Part shown: piece after piece, positions 42,106-50,033 of the stretch
How the letters are laid out: every line of letters starts with the position of its first letter
Numbering within the stretch: the stretch's first letter is position 1
DNA from: Anaerolineales bacterium
Lineage (GTDB): Bacteria > Chloroflexota > Anaerolineae > Anaerolineales > Villigracilaceae
Length of the DNA: 54,586 nt
Assembly (NCBI GenBank): GCA_014860745.1
Contig: JACZJC010000042.1
Coordinates: 1-54,586 of the forward strand
Direction of reading: 5' to 3'
Notes under the pieces: generated by a model
Told to the model about the DNA's origin: nothing
Seen by the model: only the letters and a program-made list of their open reading frames with translations
Databases searched by the model: none
Made by a program: the position numbers and the translations under genes

Positions 42106-42107
42106 GG

Positions 42108-42136
42108 TTGTTTCCAGTATTGCTGGTTATTATAAT
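42108..42136 (+). promoter_or_regulatory. Promoter upstream of the methyltransferase gene; overlapping divergent -10
   Basis: Plus strand: TTGTTT, a 17-nt spacer, TATAAT (42131-42136). The palindrome ATTATAAT also gives a TATAAT on the minus strand (42129-42134) facing nfeD, so the two start signals share bases. Confidence 0.5.
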
Positions 42137-42152
42137 GGTTAAGGAGGATGAT

Positions 42153-42851
42153 ATGACCGATACTCAGAAAACCTTCACGTTGCGTGTCGTCATCCAGATG
42201 ATCCTGGTTGTTCTGGTCGCGCCCTTCCTCCCAATGATCGTTTCAGGTCAATGGGATTGGTGGCAGGCCTGGGCGTATGCGGTGGCAAGCATTTCAGCCT
42301 TTATCGTCAGCCGCTTGATCGCCAATCGCCGCCACCCGGACTTGATCAAGGAGCGCGCCCGATTCATGGAAGCGAAGGATACCAAACCCTGGGACAAAGT
42401 CCTTGCACCGCTGTTGGGACTGGGCTCCATTTTGATTCTAGTCGCTGCGGGGCTGGAGAAATATTACGTGCAGACTCCCGCTTCTTCCTTAATCTGGAAC
42501 CTGATTGCGCTCTTTGGCATTCTCCTTGGCTACGGCTTTTCCTCCTGGGCGCTGATCGAGAATCGTTTTTTCTCCGGCACCGTCCGCATCCAAACCGAGC
42601 GGGGACATCATGTCGTTTCCACGGGGCCGTACCGCATCGTCCGCCACCCGGGCTATGCCGGAGGTATGCTTGGCTATTTATTTATCCCTCTTCTTTTGGA
42701 TTCGCTTTGGGCATGGATTCCCACACTTCTCCTTTGCGTTGTGATGGTCGTCCGTACGGCTCTGGAAGATAAAACCCTTCAGGCTGAATTACCCGGCTAC
42801 AAGGAGTTCGCACAGAAAACACGCTATCGCTTGTTGCCGGGGGTTTGGTAA
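42153..42851 (+). CDS. Isoprenylcysteine methyltransferase-like (ICMT/PEMT) membrane protein
   Basis: 232 residues from ATG at 42153 (AAGGAGG 5 nt before it). Five to six membrane helices. The C-terminal half is the ICMT/DUF1295 SAM-binding region: HHVVSTGPYRIVRHPGYAGG, and later EDKTLQAELPGYKEFAQKTR with the RYRLLPGVW end. It probably methylates a lipid or small hydrophobic substrate. Single gene, with its own terminator. Confidence 0.9.
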   Translation: MTDTQKTFTLRVVIQMILVVLVAPFLPMIVSGQWDWWQAWAYAVASISAFIVSRLIANRRHPDLIKERARFMEAKDTKPWDKVLAPLLGLGSILILVAAGLEKYYVQTPASSLIWNLIALFGILLGYGFSSWALIENRFFSGTVRIQTERGHHVVSTGPYRIVRHPGYAGGMLGYLFIPLLLDSLWAWIPTLLLCVVMVVRTALEDKTLQAELPGYKEFAQKTRYRLLPGVW

Positions 42852-42853
42852 AG

Positions 42854-42885
42854 CAAATGCCGCTGTATTGAGACAGCGGCATTTG
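42854..42885. terminator. Bidirectional terminator after the ICMT-like gene and pstB
   Basis: CAAATGCCGCTGT and ACAGCGGCATTTG form a perfect 13-bp stem with a 6-nt loop, between the convergent genes. Confidence 0.88.
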
Positions 42886-42887
42886 TT

Positions 42888-43643
42888 CTAGAATAATCCT
42901 TCAAGGTATTGTTTTGTCCGTTCGTGTTTGGGATTGGTAAATACTTCCCTGGCGGGTCCCGCTTCGATCACTTCACCCAGATACATATAAATGACATAAT
43001 CCGCAAGACGTTTCGCCTGGCGCAGCGTATGTGTGACGATGACAGTGGTGTATTGTTGCTTGAGCTGTAATAATCGGCTTTCGATATTTTGCGAGGAGAT
43101 CGGGTCCAGCGCGGAGGTGGGTTCGTCGCCAAGGATGATTTCGGGTTCAACGGCCAGGCCGCGGGCGAGGCAGAGGCGCTGCTGCTGTCCAATGGAAAGA
43201 CTGGTGGCAGGGTCGTGCAATCGCTTGTGAACTTCCTCCCACAAGCCAGCAATCTCAAGGTAATGCCGCACGGCGGCCTTGTATTCCTTGCGTTCGCTCT
43301 TCATCTTGTGGATGTGCATTCCATAGGCGACGTTATCGTAAATGGACATGGGCAGCGGTGAGGGGCGCTGTGCCAGCAGACCCACCGCCTTGCGGACTTC
43401 GGTCACATCCACTTCGCGGTCGTAGATATTTTGCCCGTCCACCAGCACTTCACCGGAAATTTGTGCGCCATCCAATAACTCGAGGAAGCGGTTGAAGGTT
43501 TTCAAGAGCGTGGTTTTGCCGCATCCCGAAGGCCCCATAATGACAGTGATCTGGTTCTTGGGGATTTCGATGTTGATATTTTTCAAAGCCTGCTGTTTGC
43601 CGTAATAGACGTTGAGATTTTTTACCTGAATATGGGCATCCAT
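42888..43643 (-). CDS. pstB: Phosphate ABC transporter ATP-binding protein
   Basis: 251 residues. Walker A GPSGCGKTTLLKTFN, Q-loop LLAQRPSPLPMSIYDNVAYG (the PstB pattern), signature LSIGQQQRLCLARGL, Walker B EIILGDEPTSALDP. It powers PstCA. Last gene of pstSCAB; no phoU follows in the window. Confidence 0.95.
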   Translation of the reverse strand: MDAHIQVKNLNVYYGKQQALKNINIEIPKNQITVIMGPSGCGKTTLLKTFNRFLELLDGAQISGEVLVDGQNIYDREVDVTEVRKAVGLLAQRPSPLPMSIYDNVAYGMHIHKMKSERKEYKAAVRHYLEIAGLWEEVHKRLHDPATSLSIGQQQRLCLARGLAVEPEIILGDEPTSALDPISSQNIESRLLQLKQQYTTVIVTHTLRQAKRLADYVIYMYLGEVIEAGPAREVFTNPKHERTKQYLEGLF

Positions 43644-43655
43644 GATTTTGCTCCG

Positions 43656-44519
43656 TTACTTGACCGTATATTTGTTGAGGCGTGCCGACAGCCATCTTGA
43701 GCCGAGACTGACAGCCAGGACAATGATGGTAAGAATTAATGCGGCAGCATATCCACGCTGCTGCACTTCGGGATAGGGAGAACCGAGTTGAAAGAAAACC
43801 GCGAGAGGCAGTGACGCTGTAGGGCGCATCAACGAGGTTGGGATTCGGTCGGTGTAGCCCGCGGTAAATAATACCGAGGCCGCATCACCGATGCCGCGGC
43901 CGAAGGCCAGCAAAACAGCGGTGACGATGCCCGGAAGCATTTGCCTCGTTACCACGCGCAGGGCCACTTCAAATTTTGTGGAACCCAATGCAAACGCGGC
44001 ATGTTCCAATTCCGCTGGCATGCGGCGGATGACTTCGTCCATGGCGCGGGTCATGATGGGGAGTTCGATCAAGGCGAGGATGATGATGCCTGCCAGTAAG
44101 GAGGCGCGTAAACCAAGGATGATCATCAATGCGAAGCCAAACGCGCCGTATACGACGGATGGAATCCCCCATAAGACATCCAACGAAAGGCGGACGTATC
44201 CGCCCCATTTTGAGTCGCCGAGATAGGCTTTGAGATACAGGGCAATTGGCAGACTGATCAAAATGGCAAGGAGTGTTCCGCCGCTGGCAAGATAGGCCGA
44301 CCCGATGATGGCGTTGAGAATTCCGCCTTCCTTGCCCATGTAATATCCGCCTTTGGGAACCTGCGAGACCATGTCCCATGAAAGCGCGGGCAAGCCGCGT
44401 GAAATGATGGTCCATAGGATGAGACCCAACGCGCCCGCCACAATGACCAGTGCAATGCGCATGATGGTCTTCATGAACAGCTCAACGATGTGCCTTCTCT
44501 GAAAATATTTCTTCTTCAT
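43656..44519 (-). CDS. pstA: Phosphate ABC transporter permease
   Basis: 287 residues from ATG 44519, whose ATGA overlaps the pstC stop; ATG 44525 two codons upstream is the alternative. About six membrane helices. GGILNAIIGSAYLASGGTLL, GIPSVVYGAFGFALMI and the EAA loop region AFALGSTKFEVALRVVTRQM identify the PstA type. Encoded between pstC and pstB. Confidence 0.94.
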   Translation of the reverse strand: MKKKYFQRRHIVELFMKTIMRIALVIVAGALGLILWTIISRGLPALSWDMVSQVPKGGYYMGKEGGILNAIIGSAYLASGGTLLAILISLPIALYLKAYLGDSKWGGYVRLSLDVLWGIPSVVYGAFGFALMIILGLRASLLAGIIILALIELPIMTRAMDEVIRRMPAELEHAAFALGSTKFEVALRVVTRQMLPGIVTAVLLAFGRGIGDAASVLFTAGYTDRIPTSLMRPTASLPLAVFFQLGSPYPEVQQRGYAAALILTIIVLAVSLGSRWLSARLNKYTVK

Positions 44520-45502
44520 GCCCATTTTCGCCTCAACATTCTTTGGAGCACGAGTGTGGAGAGGATGTTAAAGATCAGAATGACAACCAATAAAACGAGC
44601 GCCGCGCCGAGCAAAGCCGCATCATACAACGGGATGGACATCATCTCGCCGTAGTTGTTTGCGATCAATGCAGGGAGCGGGTAGGCCGAGTCAAAAACGG
44701 AAGTGGGTACATTTGGCACGTTGCCAACCACCATCAACACGGCGATGGTTTCGCCGAGTGCGCGGGATGCGCCCAGCACCACGGCAGCGAGAATACCGGG
44801 AGCCACTTGCGGCAGCACAATATTGCGAATGGTCTGCCATTGAGTAGCACCAACCGCGAGAGACGCATGTCTCAGGTCATGCGGAACAGTGGAGAAAATT
44901 TCGTAGATGACGGAGATGATGAGCGGTGAGATCATCACTGCCAGCACAATGCCCGCGGAGAGGATGCCAAACCCTGTCGGTTGGGTGACGCTGAAGATCG
45001 AAACAGAACCAAGCCAACGGTCGGAGAGAGGCGCGAGCACGTTATCCACAAAAGGGACGATGGCGAGCAGTCCCCAAACGCCATACACAACGGGAGGGAT
45101 CGCGGCCAGCAGATCCAGAATGGGTTTGGCAAGGGAGCGGGTACGTGCGTGGGCGTACTCAGCGAGATAGATGGAAACAAGTAAACATGCGGGAACGGAA
45201 AGTACAACGCCAACGGTAGTGACCCAGACCGTGCCGAGGATGAAAGGCCAAAAACCAAATTGACCGTTATTGGGTCTCCAAACCTCGCCCAATAATAAGT
45301 CGGATAATCCGTAGGCGCTTATTATCGGCCAGGCACGGACCAGTAATGCGACCGTGATCGTGACGATCAGGAATACCGGCAATAACGTGATGATGAAGAA
45401 AGTGCGTTTTGCCGCCTGATCCTGGCGGGTGCGTAGCGCGGCAGAAGACCGGGTTGCCTGGTCCTCTGTTCGCGTGATGTCCTGGGTAATAAATCGGCTC
45501 AT
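44516..45502 (-). CDS. pstC: Phosphate ABC transporter permease
   Basis: 328 residues from ATG 45502, which overlaps the pstS stop as ATGA; upstream ATG would extend into pstS. A cytoplasmic N-terminal 35 residues precedes helix 1 (FFIITLLPVFLIVTITVAL). DLLAAIPPVVYGVWGLLAIV and SLAVGATQWQTIRNIVLPQV are PstC signatures. Partner of PstA. Confidence 0.94.
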   Translation of the reverse strand: MSRFITQDITRTEDQATRSSAALRTRQDQAAKRTFFIITLLPVFLIVTITVALLVRAWPIISAYGLSDLLLGEVWRPNNGQFGFWPFILGTVWVTTVGVVLSVPACLLVSIYLAEYAHARTRSLAKPILDLLAAIPPVVYGVWGLLAIVPFVDNVLAPLSDRWLGSVSIFSVTQPTGFGILSAGIVLAVMISPLIISVIYEIFSTVPHDLRHASLAVGATQWQTIRNIVLPQVAPGILAAVVLGASRALGETIAVLMVVGNVPNVPTSVFDSAYPLPALIANNYGEMMSIPLYDAALLGAALVLLVVILIFNILSTLVLQRMLRRKWA

Positions 45503-46497
45503 TTTAATTTTGCAAGCGATTCGGCCTGCTGCTCGGGAGTCAGCGGCACGTACCCGGCAGATTCGAGATACTGCTGGCCGTCTGTCAAAATCCATTCGAT
45601 GAAAGCCAGGGTTAGACCTTGCGGTTTGCCAAGGGTCGCCAGGTTTTCAAAACGCGCGGGAGGCGATGGGTAAGTCCCGTTTGCAATTGCGTTGAATGCA
45701 TCCTCCTTGGCCTTGAAAGTTTCCTCTGCATCGGCCTGTCCATTTGTGTTGACATCGATTGGCGGGATGACAATGCCAGGTACAAGATCGCCGCTGCTTA
45801 GGTCGAAGATGCTGTTCAAATTGCCATAGCCAATTCCAAGCGGGTCTTTGATGACCGTATCCAAAATCGAAGGTTCGCCGTTTACGCCAATCCCTTTGAG
45901 ATCTTCCTGGGCTGTTCCACCGGAAAACTTCGCCCACTGTTCCGCCGCTCCCGCCGCATCGGAGCGGGTGAAGACGTGGATTTCATCCGTTATGGACGGA
46001 TCGTCTACAACTTCGCCCCAGGTGGTGATCTCCTCAGTAATGTAAATTTTGTTGAAGATTTCCTGTGTAATTCCCCTCTCAAGAATTTGTGCGGCAACAG
46101 GGTTTTCGGAACTGATGATCGGAAAGACCGCATCCTTGGTAACGGAGACCCAGAAGATTCCCTGGGCAGTTTCCTCTTCCTTAATGCTGCGGGAGATCAT
46201 GCCAATGTCCACCGCGCCGGCGATGGTGTCGGTCATCCCTTTGCCTGCGCCGCCGCCTTGTATATCAAAATACACCTTGGGATGGATATTGGAAAATTCC
46301 TCCGCCCAAACGGTCATCATGGGGTAGAGGGCGAAAGCTCCAGAGACGGAGATGGTGCCGCTGAATTGTTCTTGGGATGAAGTGCCCGCCTCATTCGCAG
46401 GGACAGTTGCTGCACCCGGCGCAGCCGAGCCGCACGCTGACAGTGTCACTGCCAGAACCAGAACTGCAGACAGGCAGGTCAAAGTTTGTTTTTGCAT
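45499..46497 (-). CDS. pstS: Phosphate-binding lipoprotein
   Basis: 332 residues. Lipobox LSACGSAAP ends the signal peptide, and a short Gln/Thr linker follows. The binding protein has SGTISVSGAFALYPMMTVWA and FDIQGGGAGKGMTDTIAGAV (phosphate-loop Ser/Gly pattern) and VFTRSDAAGAAEQWAKFSGG. First gene of pstSCAB. TTGGAG Shine-Dalgarno. The promoter has a good -10 but poor -35, so it likely needs an activator or is repressed by Rrf2. Confidence 0.94.
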   Translation of the reverse strand: MQKQTLTCLSAVLVLAVTLSACGSAAPGAATVPANEAGTSSQEQFSGTISVSGAFALYPMMTVWAEEFSNIHPKVYFDIQGGGAGKGMTDTIAGAVDIGMISRSIKEEETAQGIFWVSVTKDAVFPIISSENPVAAQILERGITQEIFNKIYITEEITTWGEVVDDPSITDEIHVFTRSDAAGAAEQWAKFSGGTAQEDLKGIGVNGEPSILDTVIKDPLGIGYGNLNSIFDLSSGDLVPGIVIPPIDVNTNGQADAEETFKAKEDAFNAIANGTYPSPPARFENLATLGKPQGLTLAFIEWILTDGQQYLESAGYVPLTPEQQAESLAKLK

Positions 46498-46523
46498 ATT
46501 TTGTCTCCAATTTGTTTGAATAT

Positions 46524-46547
46524 ATTATAAAGTCCATAGTACTAGTA
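46524..46547 (-). promoter_or_regulatory. pstS promoter -10 and putative Rrf2 operator
   Basis: Minus-strand TATAAT at 46524-46529 abuts the 19-nt motif at 46529-46547 (plus strand AAAGTCCATAGTACTAGTA). Fifteen of 19 positions match the motif at 47070-47088 in the rrf2 leader, read on the opposite strand. Spans the -10 to -35 spacer. Confidence 0.5.
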
Positions 46548-46592
46548 TACTTTTGAGGTAAATAAAAATGCGTTCCCCCACGACGCGATTTG

Positions 46593-47054
46593 TTATTTAC
46601 TTATGCCGAGTTTTTTGCGGACTGCGTTCTGGCGTTTGGTCACATCCGCCAGAGACGTGTTATCCAGGATATCAGCAATGGCGTTGCGTACATCTCCCAT
46701 TGCGAGTCTTAGTCCGCAAGTCTCTTCATCCGGGCAGCCGCATGGCTCATATGCCATCTGGCTGACACACTTGATCGGAGCTACAGGCCCATCCAACACG
46801 CGGAAGATTTGACCAAGGGTGATCTCACTAGCCGACCTGGCCAGGTAATACCCGCCGCCAACACCCATCTTACTGTGAAGCATACCCGCATTCTTGAGAG
46901 TCAGAAGAATCTGCTCGAGGAATTTGGGGGAGATCTGCTCACGAAGAGAGATCTCTTTGATCTGCATCATCTGTGGGGTGTTGCTTTTTTCAGCAGGTTC
47001 CGCCAGAGCGATCATTGCCCGCAGGCCGTATTCGCCGCGCTTGGAAAGTCTCAC
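46593..47054 (-). CDS. Rrf2/IscR-family transcriptional regulator
   Basis: 153 residues. The start is GTG at 47054, because MRLSKRGEYGLRAMIAL is the conserved Rrf2 N-terminus and AGGAG lies 11 nt upstream. Winged helix-turn-helix: ISLREQISPKFLEQILLTLK, then GGGYYLARSASEITLGQIFR. A Cys cluster (CVSQMAYEPCGCPDEETCG) resembles an iron-sulfur-ligating loop as in IscR. No iscS follows; the pst operon does, 95 nt after its stop. Its own promoter is strong. Confidence 0.92.
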   Translation of the reverse strand: MRLSKRGEYGLRAMIALAEPAEKSNTPQMMQIKEISLREQISPKFLEQILLTLKNAGMLHSKMGVGGGYYLARSASEITLGQIFRVLDGPVAPIKCVSQMAYEPCGCPDEETCGLRLAMGDVRNAIADILDNTSLADVTKRQNAVRKKLGISK

Positions 47055-47069
47055 TTTATATGTAACTCC

Positions 47070-47127
47070 TACTAATCCAATAGACTTTATTTACAATAAT
47101 CATAATTCAGCGGGTGAGTTTTGTCAA
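47070..47127 (-). promoter_or_regulatory. rrf2 promoter and putative autoregulatory site
   Basis: Minus strand: TTGACA (47122-47127), 17-nt spacer, TATGAT (47099-47104). The motif AAAGTCTATTGGATTAGTA (47070-47088, minus strand) covers roughly +4 to +22 of the predicted mRNA. This position suits a repressor. Confidence 0.65.
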
Positions 47128-47146
47128 TGGATTCTTGCCTTGATGA

Positions 47147-48118
47147 TTACCCGCCAACCACGCTTAATTTTTTATAGTAGCTGTCCAGCCAAAGATTGGA
47201 CCACCCCCACAGGGTTGAGTCCACCACGATTCGTTTTACTTCTTCGCGTGTGATCTTCGTCTCGCTCCTGAATACTTCCGCGTTATTTCGGCTTATCGCC
47301 AGCGTGCGAATGGCGAACATTAATGGAAAGATACAGCCAAGCCGAATCCCATGCTGCCACCAAGGCAGGGCTTTTACATAGGTCAACGCATTCCTCAGGT
47401 GACGTTCAGCTTTTTCTGTCATTCTGTCCAAAACTTTCAGCGCCTGCTGGCAGTATTCGGGGTCGAAGAGCTGCTCGGCGGAAAGGCCGGTTTCTGCCAG
47501 AAATTTTTTCGGGATGTATACCCAGCCGCGATCATAGTCTCCGCGGATGCCGCGAATGACATTCACTGTTTGAAGCGCCAACCCAAATTCACGCGCGAGC
47601 GGCAAGATATCTTTCAGCTTGAGGCGGATGGCAAGGGAATACCAGGCAAATAACTGAGTTACCAGATAACCAACGCGCCCGGCTACTTCAAACATGTAAT
47701 CGTCGAGGTCGTTTTCATCGTTCACTGCCGGGCCTTGTTGCGTCCAGCGCGCCATTCCCAGCGTGCTGTTAATGACATGATGAACAATGATCTCCTGCAC
47801 TTCATAGGGCAGCGATCGCAAGTGCAGCAGGATCTCCTTTGCGTGCTGCGCCACGATGGCATCGGGATTGGTCGTGTCGGCATCCATTAATTGACTGGTG
47901 AGGTTTTCCACTTGATCCACCTCCCTGAGGATATTCACCCATAAATTCAATAACCTTTCCTTCTCATCGGCATTCATCTCTTCATTGTCTTCGAGATAAT
48001 CCGAAACCCTCAGGAGCAAATAGGCAATGGTGGCTGCATCGCACAGGATGCGCGGCAGGCGTTCGATGCCGATCGCAAAAGTTCGGCTGGTGATGCGGAG
48101 CAGGTCGCGTAGATTCAT
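47147..48118 (-). CDS. Squalene/phytoene synthase family protein
   Basis: 323 residues. Trans-isoprenyl head-to-head fold. The first Asp-rich motif is intact in LLLRVSDYLEDNEE (about residues 34-45). The second, normally NxxRDxxxD, reads NVIRGIRGDYDRGWVYIP, with Gly at the first Asp place. FEVAGRVGYLVTQLF is the central helix. It makes a C30 or C40 isoprenoid, for example hopanoid or carotenoid precursors, or may have altered chemistry. GAGGAGA Shine-Dalgarno. No crtI or shc is in view. Confidence 0.85.
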   Translation of the reverse strand: MNLRDLLRITSRTFAIGIERLPRILCDAATIAYLLLRVSDYLEDNEEMNADEKERLLNLWVNILREVDQVENLTSQLMDADTTNPDAIVAQHAKEILLHLRSLPYEVQEIIVHHVINSTLGMARWTQQGPAVNDENDLDDYMFEVAGRVGYLVTQLFAWYSLAIRLKLKDILPLAREFGLALQTVNVIRGIRGDYDRGWVYIPKKFLAETGLSAEQLFDPEYCQQALKVLDRMTEKAERHLRNALTYVKALPWWQHGIRLGCIFPLMFAIRTLAISRNNAEVFRSETKITREEVKRIVVDSTLWGWSNLWLDSYYKKLSVVGG

Positions 48119-48234
48119 AAAGTTTGTCTCTCCTCGAATGATTATTTATAACCCAGCTTGTTTGATTTTGTAAAAGGATTGGTACCAATGGGGAATATGA
48201 CCCGGGAAGGTAATAAATTTGCAATGAATCCAAC

Positions 48235-48263
48235 TTGACAAATTAGAACAAATGTTCTATATT
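48235..48263 (+). promoter_or_regulatory. Strong promoter with LexA-like operator in the spacer
   Basis: TTGACA, 17-nt spacer, TATATT. TAGAACA-AA-TGTTCTA (48244-48259) is a near-perfect palindrome that fits GAAC-N4-GTTC, the Bacillus/Actinobacteria LexA box type, and fills the spacer up to the -10. The transcript would start near 48270. Confidence 0.7.
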
Positions 48264-48309
48264 AAGGGTTGTTGACCTTTCCCCTTTGGTTCCAAAAAGG
48301 AGTTTTCCC

Positions 48310-49035
48310 ATGAACCGATCCTTCAACATACAATTGATACCGTTCCTCAAGAGTGTTTCGCTCAAACGCGGGGCGATCTTTGGCGCCATTCTCATCAGCG
48401 CCCTGCTTGCCTTCGAAGTGTTTAATTTCGGCACCACTTCGTTCGCCCTGCAGGATGTGCTCGGCGATTTAAAATTTGCAGGGATGCGCTGGTCCGCCAT
48501 CCTGGCGTTTGCCTTCTGCGGAATCGACTTTGCCGGCATAGCCCGTATCTTTACCCCGGAGCAGGGCCGCGACGAACCCGCCGAGGTCTGGTATCTGTTC
48601 GGTGCGTGGCTGCTGGCGGCCGCTTTCAATGCCATGCTAACCTGGTGGGGGGTGGCGGTTGCGATCAGCAATCACGCTGCACTGGGCGGCTCGCTTGTCG
48701 GTCAGGCAACCATGGTAAAAGTCGTTCCGATCTTTGTGGCGGCCATGGTTTGGTTGATACGGGTGCTGATCATTGGAACTTTCTCGGTGGCAGGTGAACG
48801 TCTCTTCACACTCGCGGATGTTCGCAACAACTATTCAAGCTATCGTCCTCAACAGACTTATAATACGCCTCAACCGCGGAACTCGAACACGCCCATCGCA
48901 AATTATCCGCGCCCTGCACCCAAGCCGAGGCCGGCTCCTGCTTCCAGCTATAACGTCAATCATCCCGAGCCAACGTACCATCCTGTTGGCATGAATGCAA
49001 TGAACCACGATCAAAATCCTTCCCCTCGGAGGTAG
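48310..49035 (+). CDS. Four-helix membrane protein with Pro-rich tail
   Basis: 241 residues from ATG 48310 (AAGGAG 7 nt before it). Four membrane helices: AIFGAILISALLAFEVFNF, WSAILAFAFCGIDFAGIARI, WYLFGAWLLAAAFNAMLTWW and VVPIFVAAMVWLIRVLIIGT. The last 60 residues are Pro/Asn/Gln/Thr-rich and probably unstructured in the cytoplasm. No known domain. Promoter carries a GAAC-N4-GTTC palindrome, so it may be damage- or stress-induced. Confidence 0.72.
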   Translation: MNRSFNIQLIPFLKSVSLKRGAIFGAILISALLAFEVFNFGTTSFALQDVLGDLKFAGMRWSAILAFAFCGIDFAGIARIFTPEQGRDEPAEVWYLFGAWLLAAAFNAMLTWWGVAVAISNHAALGGSLVGQATMVKVVPIFVAAMVWLIRVLIIGTFSVAGERLFTLADVRNNYSSYRPQQTYNTPQPRNSNTPIANYPRPAPKPRPAPASSYNVNHPEPTYHPVGMNAMNHDQNPSPRR

Positions 49036-49146
49036 CCCTTGTCGTAACAAGGTTTCGTTTCCTCTCCCCCATGCCCTTTGGGCAAACCGCTGAGACGTCC
49101 GCAAGGGCGTCTCATGCGTTTATAGGGGACAATGCGCCAATGCGTC

Positions 49147-50025
49147 CTACTCGAATTCATCCAATGTGCTTTCGCCGTGCGTTAATACATAAAGCCCGCG
49201 CGGATTACCTTCGTTATTGTCGAAAACAAAATCGGTGACGATGTAACTTGCCTTGAAGGCGGTTTCAAACAGTTCGCGGGTGAAGAAGCGCCAGTCACGC
49301 GCGAGGGCAAAGTCTTTGGATTTTAGCTCAAGAAAATCGACGGGGATTTCCGCCATCAGCAATCGGTCTTCAAAGGCTGGGACATGCTCGGGCGGGCGGG
49401 ACAGGTTATCGGTCGTGTGATGAAGCGTGTAAAAGGGACGAAGACCGGAACGGATGACATGGTCCAATTTGAGGGTGGGCCGTGATTGTTTGCCGATTCT
49501 GCTTTCGACGCGGCGAGTGTTGATCCACCAGTCTACTTGGAAGCGGTCGGAAGGCAAACCCGCATTGAGTCCGTCGCGCATTTCGCCGTATTCCGAGCGG
49601 CGGTATGTGGTGCAGACTGCGCCAAGCTTTGCGACGTTTAGGTAGGCATTGCGGCTGAGCAAGGGGTCGTAGGTCCATGTGATGTGGTCGAGCCCTTGAT
49701 GGCGGACCATTTGCCATTGCGCGCGTTTTAGCGCGAATCCCGCGCCGCCATCGCGGTGTTCTGGAAGAATGCCCATCATGTGCGAGCAATGTTTGGGACG
49801 CGGGCCGTCGGGGGTTTCTTCGAGCCCGGGAAAACCAAATACAAAGCCGATAAGTTTTTTATCCGCGAATGCTCCCAACACCAGTCCGCCGTTGTGAACC
49901 GCGGTGATGAGCAGGTGCATCGGGACGACATCGGTTTCGGAATCAGGCCAGACGGCTCGCTGAAGGTCTTCCACCAGATTCAATTCTTCCGGAGTTTCGA
50001 TCAGTTGGATGTTGAAATTTTTCAT
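49147..50025 (-). CDS. GNAT-superfamily acetyltransferase (COG3375-like)
   Basis: 292 residues from ATG 50025; longer upstream frames are antisense noise. The acetyl-CoA fold shows ETPEELNLVEDLQRAVWPDS, VLGAFADKKLIGFVFGFPGL, SHMMGILPEHRDGGAGFALK (the Q/RxxGxG/A loop) and ITWTYDPLLSRNAYLNVAKL. The C-terminal 130 residues are extra. The substrate is unknown. It lies 8 nt after the NAD-binding gene and is probably co-transcribed. Confidence 0.85.
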   Translation of the reverse strand: MKNFNIQLIETPEELNLVEDLQRAVWPDSETDVVPMHLLITAVHNGGLVLGAFADKKLIGFVFGFPGLEETPDGPRPKHCSHMMGILPEHRDGGAGFALKRAQWQMVRHQGLDHITWTYDPLLSRNAYLNVAKLGAVCTTYRRSEYGEMRDGLNAGLPSDRFQVDWWINTRRVESRIGKQSRPTLKLDHVIRSGLRPFYTLHHTTDNLSRPPEHVPAFEDRLLMAEIPVDFLELKSKDFALARDWRFFTRELFETAFKASYIVTDFVFDNNEGNPRGLYVLTHGESTLDEFE

Positions 50026-50033
50026 GGTCAAAA

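Noticed and set aside
45043-45051. TTATCCACA, an exact DnaA box
   Set aside because: Single copy inside the pstC coding region with no neighbouring boxes or AT-rich unwinding region, so no origin is called.
49041-49053. GTCGTAACAAGGT, identical to the conserved 3' end of 16S rRNA
   Set aside because: The match is only 13 nt; the flanks do not resemble 16S rRNA and no rRNA lies nearby. Taken as coincidence.
49110-49130. Hairpin GAGACGTCC/GGGCGTCTC with a GCAA loop after the membrane protein, as terminator
   Set aside because: A stable 9-bp stem with a GNRA loop (about 49090-49113), but no T-run follows, so I do not call it an intrinsic terminator.
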